Positions 50,828 through 62,340 of a DNA stretch of 64,000 nt are shown here, piece after piece; positions within the stretch are counted from its first letter, which is position 1, and the number at the start of each line of letters is the position of its first letter. The position numbers and the translations under genes are program-made. The notes beneath the pieces were generated by a model that worked only from the letters and a program-made list of their open reading frames with translations, was not told where the DNA came from and did no database searches. The stretch is from Pelargonium x hortorum (Eukaryota > Streptophyta > Magnoliopsida > Geraniales > Geraniaceae), in contig JAYMTJ010000031.1 in NCBI GenBank assembly GCA_036897525.1, positions 39,003 to 103,002 on the forward strand. The letters are read 5' to 3'.

Positions 50828-50900
50828 AAGCGGGGGCAGGATTTGAACCTGCGTTTTGAGATCATGAGCCTCATGAGTTGACCATCTACTCTACCCCACG
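50828..50900 (-). tRNA. trnfM: initiator tRNA-Met, trnfM(CAU)
   Basis: A complete 73-nt cloverleaf that would charge with methionine and start mitochondrial translation after formylation. On the minus strand the acceptor CGTGGGG pairs with CCCCGCT at six positions (one G-U) and leaves a 1-72 mismatch (C-T), the hallmark of bacterial-type initiator tRNAs. The D-arm is GAGT/ACTC with GGTCA in the loop. The anticodon arm is TGAGG-CTCATGA-TCTCA, all five pairs formed and anticodon CAT. The T arm GCAGG-TTCAAAT-CCTGC is perfect. It matches plant mitochondrial trnfM (GGTCAACTCAT, GGCTCATGA) better than plastid trnfM. Several stem bases differ from the usual plant gene in paired fashion, so the fold appears to be under selection. 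No CCA is encoded, as is normal. I see no CRTA-type promoter in the 100 bases upstream. Confidence 0.92.
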
Positions 50901-53900
50901 GCTTTATCTATCAAAATCAGTGTATAATCCTTAACCTAAATCACTGAGAAATTCATACCTTTCTATCTAAGCGATTATATTCCAACCTTTTTTTTCTGAG
51001 GACTCGTGTTCGTCGTATTCTTATGGGCCTGCCCTAAGTTCTTACTTATGAATATGATTTCTTTTCCAGTTTTATTACTTAACTTAAAAGGCTCCGGTTA
51101 TAATTAATTACGCATACTGCGGGTACCCCTTTTTTAGAATTTCTCTAACTGGATCCTTTACGGTACGGATCTAGTAAATCGGGGAGAGTCATTGGGAGCA
51201 CTTCTGCACCTCAGTGATAAATAGAGATAAACTCCGCACCTTAATTTAATTGATCTTATGCTGAGTATTTTTCATATAAAAAAAGAGATCTAAAATCATA
51301 GAAAAGAAATACGCGGATTCCTGCATCCCAGGTTAAGTTAACTTTGAGACTTTTTTTGTTATCCCTGAAGCGAAGATGAAAAATTATCTGCTGCTCTTAG
51401 TTAAAGTATAAAATCAACCCTTTCCTTTCCCTTATTTCGACACTTTGAATTTAAAGTGGTACCCGCTAGATCAATCACAAAAGAAAGCCAGGGTATATAT
51501 AAATACGCTCTAGCTTTCGGAACTTCATATAAATGTCTTACATTCACGGTAGTTTGTTAAAGTAAAAATTTGAGTCCATTGAAGGACTCGCTTTGTTCCT
51601 ACATCAGTCTTGATTGTGCTAACTAGGCCTATAAAATATTGAAGGGATTCCCTTCAAATGGACTCGCATAGTATAAGTTATATATAGTTTTACCCTATAA
51701 CAAATGAGTACTCTGAGCAATCCTTTTGCTTAGTTAGAGTTATGTTAGTTCCATTGCATTGACATTGAGTCGTGGGTCGATAAACTTGGGTCATCGCGTG
51801 AGCTCAACAAGAAAAAAATGGATAAGCATTTATATATTTAAGACTGCATAAATAACTTATAAAGAATTTTAAGAGTGATCAACTATAATTTTGGTTATAT
51901 GGGCGAAAGAAAAAACTTACTTCTATATATTCATAGATTTACCTTGCATATGCTACTTTGCCAGAAACTTGAACTGTGATAAATAGGGTTAGAACCCACC
52001 ATACAAAATACAAAAACTCAATGTTGCTTTAAACTTCATTATATTATACTTGTGGATGTTAGCTATCATATAGAGTCTTATTGTTTAGTTTATTCCGTAA
52101 AAGGAATTCCGTGTAAATAACAAGAAAATCGACTCCTTAAGTACTATCGAAACACTTTAGCAATTGGCTTGTTTCACTAAAACAAAAGATTGTACTCAAA
52201 CTATAACCCAAGAATACTTTGTGGAATCTATAGCTAATGATAACGAAAGAAATAGGTTCTACTCATACTTTATAAGATTATACTTTCTAAATTTATGAAC
52301 AAAGGCACAGTAAACTAACTTCAGTTAATCTAAATATTTAACTATATGACATATCCTACCCCGGGGTGATAAAAACTAAACTCCTTGATAAATGAAAGGG
52401 GTCTCACAAGTCACAAGTATACTAGAATTCGCTGACCAAAAACCGCTATACCCGATAAAATTATACTAGGATCATTTTTGATATTTAGAAAACGAATCTG
52501 AGTTTTAACTAAAAGTTGTCGATTCAGCAACTCCAGAGTTTCTTATATATTTCTGTATGGGCCTTACCTAGTTTTAGTGGATATTCTAAGAAATTTCTCG
52601 TAAACAATCTTGATAGGTAGCTGCTAACCTGTAATTTTCGGTATTCTTTTGTACACCTCTATCAGAAGTATACATACAATATAAGAAAATTAGTTCGGAA
52701 ATTAAAGTAAAGATTTTATACTCTTAGGTTTCGTAAGGCAATATATCCGGTTTATCTTTCTGAATTAAATTATCCAGGTTCTGCTTTATACAATTTCTAG
52801 TCGGGGTTATATTTCTGAGAGAGAGATCACTGAAAAATTTCTAGTAAATAAAAAATCTTTACTTAACTTTTTTTGTGATATAACAGGGGCTTTGCATTAC
52901 ACAATAGGCTGCACTCCTTGGAGAATAGAATATAAGGCAAATCCAATATACTTTTTCGCAAAAGCTGGAGACTACCCAAACCAAAATACTAATTGTTAAA
53001 ACGTATAAAAACAGCCCTTAAATAAAGAAAGAAAAGAGTGACTCTTGTCTTCCGAAACTAGAAACCCTTTACTAGAGGCGGCAGTTTGTAGGAAATCCTA
53101 CTTTCGTTGAGGTCTAGTGTAGATTCCTTTTCTTAACTATTATAGTCCAGTTGTTATAAGTTTAACAGGCAGGATTTCCCTTTTAGGGGGCAACCCCTTT
53201 CTTTTTTTACTCGAGTACATTATTTGATTATCTTGCTAGGAATTCTGGAGTGTGTATAATTATAGGTATCCCCCCTTAATTTGAAAGGCACCCGGATATG
53301 ACTCAATTCCCCTAAGCGGATAGCTCTCGCTTGACTAAAACCCAAAAGTTAGAAAAGTCCTTGTCCAAGTGTAGCTCGATTTCTTGATGGACAGTTTCTT
53401 GTATAGAAATGACTTCTATAAAGAGTCCAGGTTTCCTTATAATCCCATAGTACATAGTAAGTAAAGATTCAGTTTCCTTTGCTTTCAAGGCTTTATTATA
53501 TGTATTTGGGCCGTCTTAAGAAGAAAAACGAATACAATTCAGAGAGCTAGCTTTGGACAGGGTTAGCACTTGGTCCTAAAGAGATTGATTCTATATAAGA
53601 CATTTCTGTACCAGCTATCCCAAATCGGTTAGGCTCGCATTCCATTAGCTATTAGGAACACTGACTAGATTTTCAGTAGAGTTAGTACATCAACAGAATG
53701 ACTTTAACTACAGCGATTGACAGGGCTTACAAGTACCGGTTGACAAGTTGATTATAAGTTCGGTTGACTTATCATCTTAGTGTTTAGGACTGATAGTTTT
53801 CCATTCTATTCTAGATATATTAGATCATCCTAAAAACCTTACCTTATAGGAGTTCTAGGCTGACATGTTTGGCGCTTAGAAGCTATTCCTCAATTGACCG

Positions 53901-55019
53901 GTATTCAATCAAATCAAGTTAAGGATTTCTCAGTCTTCTGCAAACCTATTGTGCTAGACTTATAGGTCTTATTAGCCGTCTTCTAAACTATTCTAAGATT
54001 TACAACTAATATTAAGTAAGATTTGACTCTTCTTGCAGCCACTACTCCTTAGCAGTCTGAGGGCTTATTTATATATATGCTGTTTATCGTTTAGGAGGGT
54101 GGTAGAAACCTTACTTAGATTGATAATTAGTACATCTTTACCGACCAGGAACGAAGGAAGTGAGGGAGGTTAACTCCTTAGGTTTATACATGAAGATATC
54201 CCATAATACTCACCCAGTTCATATTCATCATACGCCTTAGTTTCCCCTAGACTTATAGGAGTTAATTATTCACTTATTCATATGCCTTATGCCTTTCATG
54301 AGAGCTAGAGGAAGAAGAGAAGCCTGTATTCCCTGTCATGATTTAGGGCTTTTTGCTTGTGTAGATATTGGTATTTTATTACAGAAATAATAGATGTATT
54401 CCTTTCAATTTCCTCTTGCCCTCTGTCCTTTCTACCTGTAACTTCTTTGTAGCGATACTTCAGGAGCTCCTCAGTACACTTGTTCTTAGGAAGAAAGACA
54501 ACCCTCTTATGGAGGGATTCCTTTCTTATTGGAGCTTGTTGTTAGGGTTCCTCCAGTTAGTTACTTGTGGGTTCTTATTCCTTGTGAAGTATAGTAGGTC
54601 ATTTTATGATATTCTTCTATAGTGAGTAGTATTCGTAATAGATTGTAATTATAGCTTAGGAGTCTAAGGATATAGACTTTAATTAAGGAGGATACCGGCT
54701 CTGTTTGGGGGAGATACCTGTCTCGGGGGTCTAGGACTTGTATTACCTGTGTCTTTTAGGATTGGGAAGTATAGAATATTGCTACTATATAGTTAGAGTT
54801 AGTATTTATAGTTATTGTAGTTAATGCCATTATAGGTTATTAGATAGTCTATATAATAGAAAAAAAAAGGTCTATTAGTTCCGGAATTGTTCACTAGTAC
54901 TTAGAATAATAAATAGTGCCTTGATAATTAAAATGTATTAGAATATAGAATTCTGTATTAGTAAGGACTATTCCTATTTGCCTTTAGTGCTTATCGAAAA
55001 GGAGGATTGAAACTTAGAA

Positions 55020-55033
55020 GTATGTATGTATGT
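55020..55033 (+). repeat. tandem GTAT repeat
   Basis: Three perfect GTAT units followed by GT; simple sequence. Confidence 0.75.
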
Positions 55034-55243
55034 ACATCTTTGTTACCGAGTAAACACCTTCTTTAGGAGGTTAAGGCATTAGGGTTTCTTGAACAGACTG
55101 GATACACTATAATACCCATCAACTTCATACTCTTAATGACTTTGTTTTTGATAGCAATAGCAGTCCCTTAAGCAGGATTAGGCTACGGTATTCTCAAATT
55201 TATTGAAAGAGATATCCGGGCAATGACTCCTTGTTAGTTAAAA

Positions 55244-55266
55244 CCCTATCCCTATCCCTATCCCTA
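55244..55266 (+). repeat. tandem CCCTAT repeat
   Basis: Three perfect CCCTAT hexamers and a fourth ending CCCTA. It resembles a telomere-type hexamer but is short and internal, so it is read as a microsatellite. Confidence 0.85.
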
Positions 55267-57802
55267 ATATTGAGTACAATCGAGGAAAATACCTATATCT
55301 CAGTTCTCCTAAATCTTTTACTTTATAATATGCCGAAAAGTCCTTAAGAAATTAGTGTGCGGGTTCAGGTGCTGACATTACTAAAACTCCTACATCCGGG
55401 CGTGTTATCCTTAGCAAGTCTGTCTGATTTAGAGCGCCGCAATTAAAGCTATGCATAGCCATAAAGTGAGTTTAGTCTTTAGGAATACTCAGAAAAGTCA
55501 AGGTTTCTGCAGAAATAACTGGAGTTATATACTTCCTTCAAACGGAGCCCCTTCGGTAGGAAAAGTGAAAGTACTTCTTCAGTATTGTAAGAGCAGTTAA
55601 ATAATCAAGAGAACTTTAGCTTATTATAGGAGCTCTCTTTACTTTATCTTGGAATCGTTACAATATTTATTTATAGAGCTTCTCAGTACTGTTTCCCAAA
55701 GCGAAGGAAGAAAGGTTAGCTACCACTTCTATTTCTATTGTAGGCGGGATACCTTCTTTACTCTCCTTAATTCTTACCCGATTCTAGTAAGGAAGGATTC
55801 CGCGTCTTTGTTTTTAGTGAGGAATAACTGTTAAGAAGTGAAACCTTTATGAGTCTAGTTTTGGTTCCCCTTAGTTAGTTCGGTGCTTCACTGCTTGGAA
55901 TAGAATAGAGATAATATGCATCTGCTTAAAATGAGTTATTAGACTTTAATTTATTGAATAAGCGAGCGAAAGGGAATAGCCTAACATAGAAGATACTCCT
56001 AAAATGCTAGGTGTGACAAATAACTATTTAATTATTAATAGTGTGCGGAAACGCTTTATATCACCAAGCTGTCTGCTTTACCCCATTGCTTAGCACTCTC
56101 GAAGTTAGGCAATAACTTGTTAAGGGTACCTTATTTAGATTTTGAATTAAAGCATTTTCTAGACAATATGTTTTGAAATATAGCACTAAACTACTACGTT
56201 TAAGCCCCTTGAAATGGAAACTCTATTATAAAGCAGAAGTTTTCCTATTTATGTCAATATTCGTTGTATCAAGTTGATATGCTCCCGGACCTGTTAATTG
56301 GTACCCTTCTAACCCTCGGATCGGAAATAAATTCGGCTGCAGTCCCTATGATATGAAACTAAAGTCTCTTAGCAATAGAAGAAAGTAATCTAAGCCAGGT
56401 TGTAAAATACCGGGCCTCTCTTATAAAACTAGTAGAAATAGACTAAGTCATCATATAGAGCACTCGTCAAAGTACTAAGGGCATTGGCTTTCTGGAGAGG
56501 GGTCCGTTTACCTAAAAGCCCCTTTTGGAAAATACTATAACTTATTAACAAACACGGGGGTTTACCAGCATCTCGTAAGTAATAGATTTTTAGAACTGTA
56601 AATTAGTTAAGATTCCCAAACAGAAATAACCTTATTACTTTATTATAAAGCTTAGTAGATAAGAACTCTATAATCCATAGAAAAGTATCCCTTCAAGAAA
56701 GAGACCCACGAATTTCCTGCTTTTTAGGAGGTAGTTTTCCTTCTTCAACCTCTAGCTATACCATCACTTAAAAATAAAAATGGCACTTTAAATTAATTAA
56801 ATGGGGTACTTTTATAGTCTTTGTGAGAATCCCTCATTTTCTTGTTTGTTAGTTATGTTAGGACATTCAGAGAGTACCATCTAGAAATTATTAGGATTTA
56901 GAGTTCGATTGTATTCCTTAGTTAGTATAGTTATTAGTTTTATGGATGTTAGATAGAGTTCCACTGTTAAAAGAGAGAATTCCCTCTTGTGCTGTGTTCT
57001 GATTCTTATCCGTAGGGAGGGGATTTACGGAGGAAGGCGGGGACTTTCTATCTAACTAAACTTAGGGTTCTAGAGTACAAATAAGACTAGTTTCTTATTT
57101 ACGAGCTATGGAAAAACTTCAATATTTATAACTAAGTGAATACTAGACTTTCTCGAACTAGATCTGGATTTCTAAATTCTTTACTGACAGAACTATAATT
57201 AAAAAAGACTCTCCAGCTAGGGCCCCTTTTATTAGCTGAGGGATATGAGGACAGTAAAAAACCGGTATAGGAAAAGAAACCGGACTAGGGCGCGCTCTTA
57301 ACGAAAGGTGTAAGTTAACTAAAAAGGGTTCCTTTCAAAAAATATACCCTAGTTTTAAGTAGTTAGCTAAAGCCTAGTATTTTAGAAAGTTTCGAATAAA
57401 GCGAGCAAAAAAGGGATCCGGGATTCTTTCTTATTTAGATTAGAGAGAACCCTTCATACCAATACTTTAATCTATAATAACTTGTGCTTCACTCATCTAA
57501 AAGTTCTTCTTAGTTTACTCGAGCACACTTTTTGGCCAAATATACTAATTATTTACTTAAAGGCCTAGGAAATCCTATTTTCATTCGGTTACTACATTTA
57601 CTTTTTTTATCAATCCAAGAATTCCTCAGTATAGAGAAAGACAAAGAATTTTTTGGCTTCGGTTAAAGCAACTAGAGGAACCCGCAAAAGGGGTCTGGAT
57701 ACTTAACAGGAATAAATTCTCTATATCTTAACAACTAGCTATTTTCAGGACCGGTCTCTTCTGGTTGCAACCCACTAGAAATTTCGGATCACTTTAAGAT
57801 AA

Positions 57803-58207
57803 TCCACCGAAAAATCTAATTTGAATAAAGAATCCCTTAATACTACTAAGGGCACCTTAGAGGCCGCATTGTTGGCAAAAATAAGAAAGAGAGCAAGAAT
57901 GAGTATAGAGTTAGATAAGTTCTCCCAAGGAATCATCTCGGAAGCCCATTCTAAAGTATTCAAGAATCCACAGGCATCAACACTTTACAAGGGCCCTTTT
58001 TAGCCACAAAGGAGTTGTTGGGATGGTCTTTTAAACTTTACAGACATTGAGTCAAGAGGATTTGCTCCTGCGAGGAAACCAAAAAATAAGGAGCTACAGC
58101 TGGACCCTGTCAAGCGGCTCCCGGGGGATATGAAGCGAAAATTAAGATTTTTTTGTAATGTTGGGGGCTATTATATTAACTTGGCCACGGAAATGGCCTT
58201 AGAATAG
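57803..58207 (+). pseudogene. possible coding relic, one in-frame TAG
   Basis: A single reading frame runs from just after a TAA at 57800 to TAG at 58205, interrupted only by TAG at 58001: 66 codons, stop, 67 codons. Both halves look protein-like (for example SIELDKFSQGIISEAHSKVF before the stop, GDMKRKLRFFCNVGG after it), and the second half is richer in G+C than its neighbours. There is no ATG near the 5' end; a TTG at 57821 and an ATG at 57900 are the only candidates. I recognise no family. By length alone a few frame pairs like this are expected by chance, so the call rests on appearance and local composition. Confidence 0.2.
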
Positions 58208-59148
58208 CTATTCTTTATTAAATCCTTACCTTAAACTAAAGGAAAATAATAAGTTACCCCTTAGTAGACTACTTTTTTACATACGAAGGACTTTATTTTA
58301 TAAGAAGTTCCGGATTTTAGATAACCATAATTTGAATTTTAGTTATACTTTCATTTAGTACTCTAGTTGTGACTTTGGAATATTTCAAAATTTTGTACTT
58401 CAAGGATTTCCGTTGCGGGAGAATATAGAGTAGAGGTTGTATCACTAATTAAGAATAAAGTCTACTAGTTTTCGCTGCTATTTTCTAGAAATACTACTCG
58501 GCGGGGTGAGAAATCCGTAAAAAACGCTTTTATTTCTATGTCTTACTTTCCAAAGAATTTTTAGATTCGGGTACTAAATAAGAGTATATCTATCTATACT
58601 GGGTTTTTATAGGCTTAAAATCCAATTCTAAACTTCCTGCTAAATTACCCGGATTCTAAAGGAAGAATAGGCGGTTACAGATAGTAAGAAACTAAGTCTA
58701 AAAGGATTAAGCAAATCCAAAGAGTACGCAGCCCTCTGAATTCAGAATATCCTTTATAGTTTTGATGTTTCAGATTGATTGTTACATAAAAAAGAGTATA
58801 GTTTTCGTGAAATAAAAGATAAACCCATTAGGAATATACAAAAAGGGTAAGTGTTCCAGATCCTAGGAATTGTAGAGGAACCTCGGGAGCCCTCTCTTTT
58901 CTTTTAAAGTAACTCGTTGTAGAGCTTTGCTTTTAGTAGATAAAGTTGTTGAAAAATCTATTGGTATGGAGAATGGCTTTAAATTCTAAGTAAAAATATA
59001 TAAGTTACAACATAGCAAAATAATAGACGACAGAATTCTTATCAAAGTAAATGTCAAGGGTTAGTTTTTCATCTGTTATGTTAACCAATGGAGCTAGAAG
59101 GGAATTTAGAGAGCATTAAAGAAGACTCCCTTTGTTTTACGACTTGAT

Positions 59149-59517
59149 CTATGAAAAATACTGTACACAAGATCCTGTTAAGATAAGAGGTAAGTAAACT
59201 CTTGTAAAAAAAAAAGATAGCCCCGTCTTTTTAGAAATCTCAATCAACAAGTTGAGGGAGAGCTCTAGTTTAAACTTTATCGCCAATCTATTTTCAGACC
59301 TGCTCCTTTCTAAATAGCCTTTAGCTTTAAACTTTAATAAATACGAGATTAAGGTAACACCGACTTCTTGCTGGTAAAGTTCTTTGCTAGCCAAAGGGGA
59401 ATACTCTAAGCTCAGCCTATGGATCCATGCCCACTCGTCATCCTCCGGTTCTAACTGACCTGGGAACGTAAGATATGGCATGCCTAGATAAGTACCAACT
59501 ACTGGAAGCTGTGAAGT
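59149..59517 (-). other. longest open frame, 110 aa from ATG
   Basis: The frame is open from 59517 (after a stop at 59518..59520) and has an ATG at 59479..59481, giving 110 aa ending at 59149. The N-terminal part is acidic with three aromatic residues (LEPEDDEWAWIHRLSLEY); the middle is lysine-rich and the C-terminus is hydrophobic. A second minus-strand frame at 33454..33693 has a similar FEPEDEEPRKW stretch, encoded by similar bases (TCATCCTC, then GGTTC or GGCTC on plus). No family is recognised. About one frame this long is expected by chance in 64 kb at this composition. Confidence 0.18.
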
Positions 59518-60771
59518 CTATTTCTTACGTCTTCCTAATACATATAGTAGAATGATCGCAAGCAGTCTTTAACATTAGGCAATATAGTGATACTGGGTGG
59601 TTGGAGAAAGGTTTATCTTTTCGTAGGGAAAGTTAAAGCAGCCGTTTAGGAAGAGATAACGAACTCTTACAGCTTCAATTCTTCTTTTTTTCCTTTAGAC
59701 TGTGAGACTTGAACTCTTGTATTGTCTTATTGTAGCTATAACATTTGTTTGTTTGCTCGTTTTTTTAAGACCCCACTGTGTGTTAAACAAACTCTCTATA
59801 AGCGAAAGAACTTTTATTTGACAATTAGACAAAGTGAGTGCCTTTGCCTTTAATTTAAGATGCTTCGTACAGAAAAGAAAAAAGCGGGTCTCTCCTGTAC
59901 TTTGGAAAGCAATGAAGAGAGTTTCTTATCGAATTCCACCTATAATTTATGGGCCCTCTAGACAAAAGGGGTTTTTTGATTTTAGCAGCTAATGTTCCTG
60001 GAATTTCTGGTAATTATAACAATTATAAAGCAAGAAATGTTTAAGTAATTCGAGTAGAGTAGTTTGCTTTGAGTAACTAGAGTACTTTTAAAGGGTATTT
60101 TATTTTTTTTTATAACTGATTTAGAGGGAATAGTATAGGCACCGCGGGGATTCCTTGAGAGAAAAGGCGAGAAGGCGATCTCCTTTTCTTTCTGGGGTGT
60201 AAAGGCATGAAGAAGTAAGTCAAAGAAGTTAAGAATCTGAGTCAGATGGGTATTCTAATGTGTGGTATGTACTATTTAGTATACGGGGTAACCCCCTTCA
60301 CAAAGTTCCAGTCGGTAATAGTAATTCTGTTTATTCACTCTAAGGGTTTCTCATCCTATCCTGTGTCAGTAACTGCATAGAAGATATTCGTTTTATAAGT
60401 TCCCGTATCTGTGAATCTAAAGCCCTAAAGCTCATTAATAGATAGCTTTTCTAGTCTGTAAAGTACCTTTCCTGGGAATAGATCCGGGTTTATTCTTTAT
60501 CTTTAGGCATTAAGCTCCTGAACAAAGTGAGTAGTCATTTTTGTGTTTCAGTCGAGGAATGAAATAAATCCTGCTTTGTAGTAGGTTATATGCGTGAGGT
60601 TGGCTATTCCATATACTATATTAAGCCTTTTTGAAAGTCTTTACTTTAAAACAATAGAGATTATAAAGAGTTCTCTAAAGCAAGTAAAAAGTATTGGACA
60701 GATATAAAACTACCCCTTAACTTGAGACCCTACAAGCAGCTATTAAAACAAGTTACTTTAGGCCAGAAAGG

Positions 60772-60788
60772 CATAGGTTCAAGCCGTG
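60772..60788 (+). pseudogene. T-arm scrap, possibly trnP
   Basis: ATAGGTTCAAGCCGTGT has the T-loop form and 4 of 5 stem pairs. The preceding bases (GGCATAGGTTC) resemble the 3' part of mitochondrial trnP. Nothing upstream folds as a D or anticodon arm, so this is weak. Confidence 0.22.
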
Positions 60789-61344
60789 TTACCCGTGTTG
60801 TAGACTTAGACTCTTTGATATGAATCCTACCCACTTGCACACAAAGGTTATTCGGAATCAAAAAAATGAAGATACCCTATTTCACACACGCTTAAGTGGA
60901 AAGTGTTTGATCTAAATTCCGCTAGCGTCTAAGGTTGACCAAATCCGTTAATTGGATTGGGTATGATATTTCTCTACCCTTTCATTTTAAGGATAAGGAT
61001 TCTTTACTTGCTCATTGGTAATACAAGTTTATTTTATACGGGTTCACTATATATAAGATAAGAATTTTCTCTATACTGACTGAGCGATATCCTGTAAAAC
61101 GTAGTTATTAGATTTCTTTTACTTCATACTTCACGCGCAGGGTTACTCTCGGATTAATAATGGGATTCATAAGGGATACCCACTTTACATAGGGTTAAGG
61201 ACTTGGGCCGTTAAACATTTTTCAAAAAATAAGCAGTATCTTTCCAGATTTTAGAGGCTAGGGTTGGTTTACTACAGGACTTACCCTATAACACAGCCTA
61301 TCCTCTTCACTATCGGTAAGAATTACCAAAGTATGGTAGTCTAG

Positions 61345-61358
61345 TAATAATAATAATA
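61345..61358 (+). repeat. tandem TAA repeat
   Basis: Four TAA units plus TA; simple sequence. Confidence 0.8.
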
Positions 61359-61754
61359 GAGCAAGGGCTTTTTTTATTAGCAAGGCCCGCTCGCTTGTTT
61401 ACGCGTTCTAAAATAGTTCTTTATTCGAATCTGTTATAGTAAAATTTTCGCGTTTTATCAAGGACCTCGGAATGCCAATGAGGTTATCCTTTCCTATATC
61501 CTCTGCGAATTACTCCGGGGTACAAATCGTATAAAAGTTGTACTAAAATGAATGCTTTTTTTCTTATACCTCTCTCAGCACTATAATTTTAGTCAGTTCT
61601 TACTTTCCGTAGACTCTTTTATAAGGAATCTCCTATACCGGAATAGCTAAAAGAAATTTCTGTTACAAAACGTATTATATATATAGTGAAAATGTCAATA
61701 GCTCTTAATCTACTACCGGGTTTTCCTTGTACAAAATGTAAGAATAAAAAAAAC

Positions 61755-61767
61755 TATATATATATAT
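61755..61767. repeat. TA dinucleotide tract
   Basis: Six TA units plus T; a similar tract is at 63408..63419. Confidence 0.8.
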
Positions 61768-62084
61768 TTACTTGAAAGAGGACTGCAAGGCCTTAGATAT
61801 TTAACAAAGCTAAAATAAAGGCGTGATATTATCGACTTTCCAACCTCTTCCGACTAGAAGCGGAGATTTACTGTAAGACAAGTTTTTTTAACCTTATGCT
61901 TTAGAGTTTTCTAAATAGGAAAATATTATTTCATAGTGTTTCCTTTTTAGTTTTAGCAACAGTTATGGAGTATAGCTGTGATTGCCCATAAAGAGATCCA
62001 CTTGTTTTGTTTTGATAAGTGCATTTTTTTCGGATTCTGGGGTATTCAATTTAGCTCAATAGGTAGAGTAAAAAAGCTAGAAGA

Positions 62085-62340
62085 GGAGTACGAGTAGAGG
62101 TATTTTGTATTGTATTGTGAAAAGGAAAGTTATAGCAGTTAAGATATAGAGTCTAGCTACAAAGACAATTGAAGTATAGCTCTAAAGTCATTTCATACCT
62201 CTATAGGTTTCCTATTTAGGTAAAGACAAGTATAGAATTATACACTAACCTAAGGGGATTTGTCAATTTCTAAGTAAGCAACAAACAAGTAAGGCACATA
62301 AGAGAAGGAGAGGTTATCAAGACAAGAAAGATAGGCATTT
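62085..62340 (+). repeat. repeat family 1, copy G
   Basis: AGAGTCTAGCTACAAA at 62148..62163 is identical to 25444..25459, and 15 of these bases recur at 9786. It is flanked by AG-rich sequence (AGGAGTACGAGTAGAGG before; AAGTAAGGCACATAAGAGAAG after, compare GAGTAAGGCAGCAAAGAAGG in copy C). Confidence 0.5.

Noticed and set aside
54368-54622. 84-codon hydrophobic frame that could pass for a membrane protein
   Set aside because: Hydrophobic products arise easily from T-rich DNA; no conserved motif or neighbour supports it.
55244-55266. True telomere
   Set aside because: Short, internal, and not the usual plant heptamer.
57803-58207. Reassignment of TAG to a sense codon, suggested by the single in-frame TAG
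   Set aside because: One interrupted frame of unknown identity is no evidence for a code change; no gene of known family here lets it be tested.
59700-59720. Minus-strand T-arm-like words near 59703, 28590, 37500 and 47257
   Set aside because: Each has a GTTCAAG, GTTCGAA or GTCCGAA core, but stems and neighbouring arms are missing.
62045-62070. D-arm-like TTAGCTCAATAGGTAGAG
   Set aside because: Looks like a tRNA-Lys type D-arm, but nothing downstream folds; kept out for lack of a second arm.
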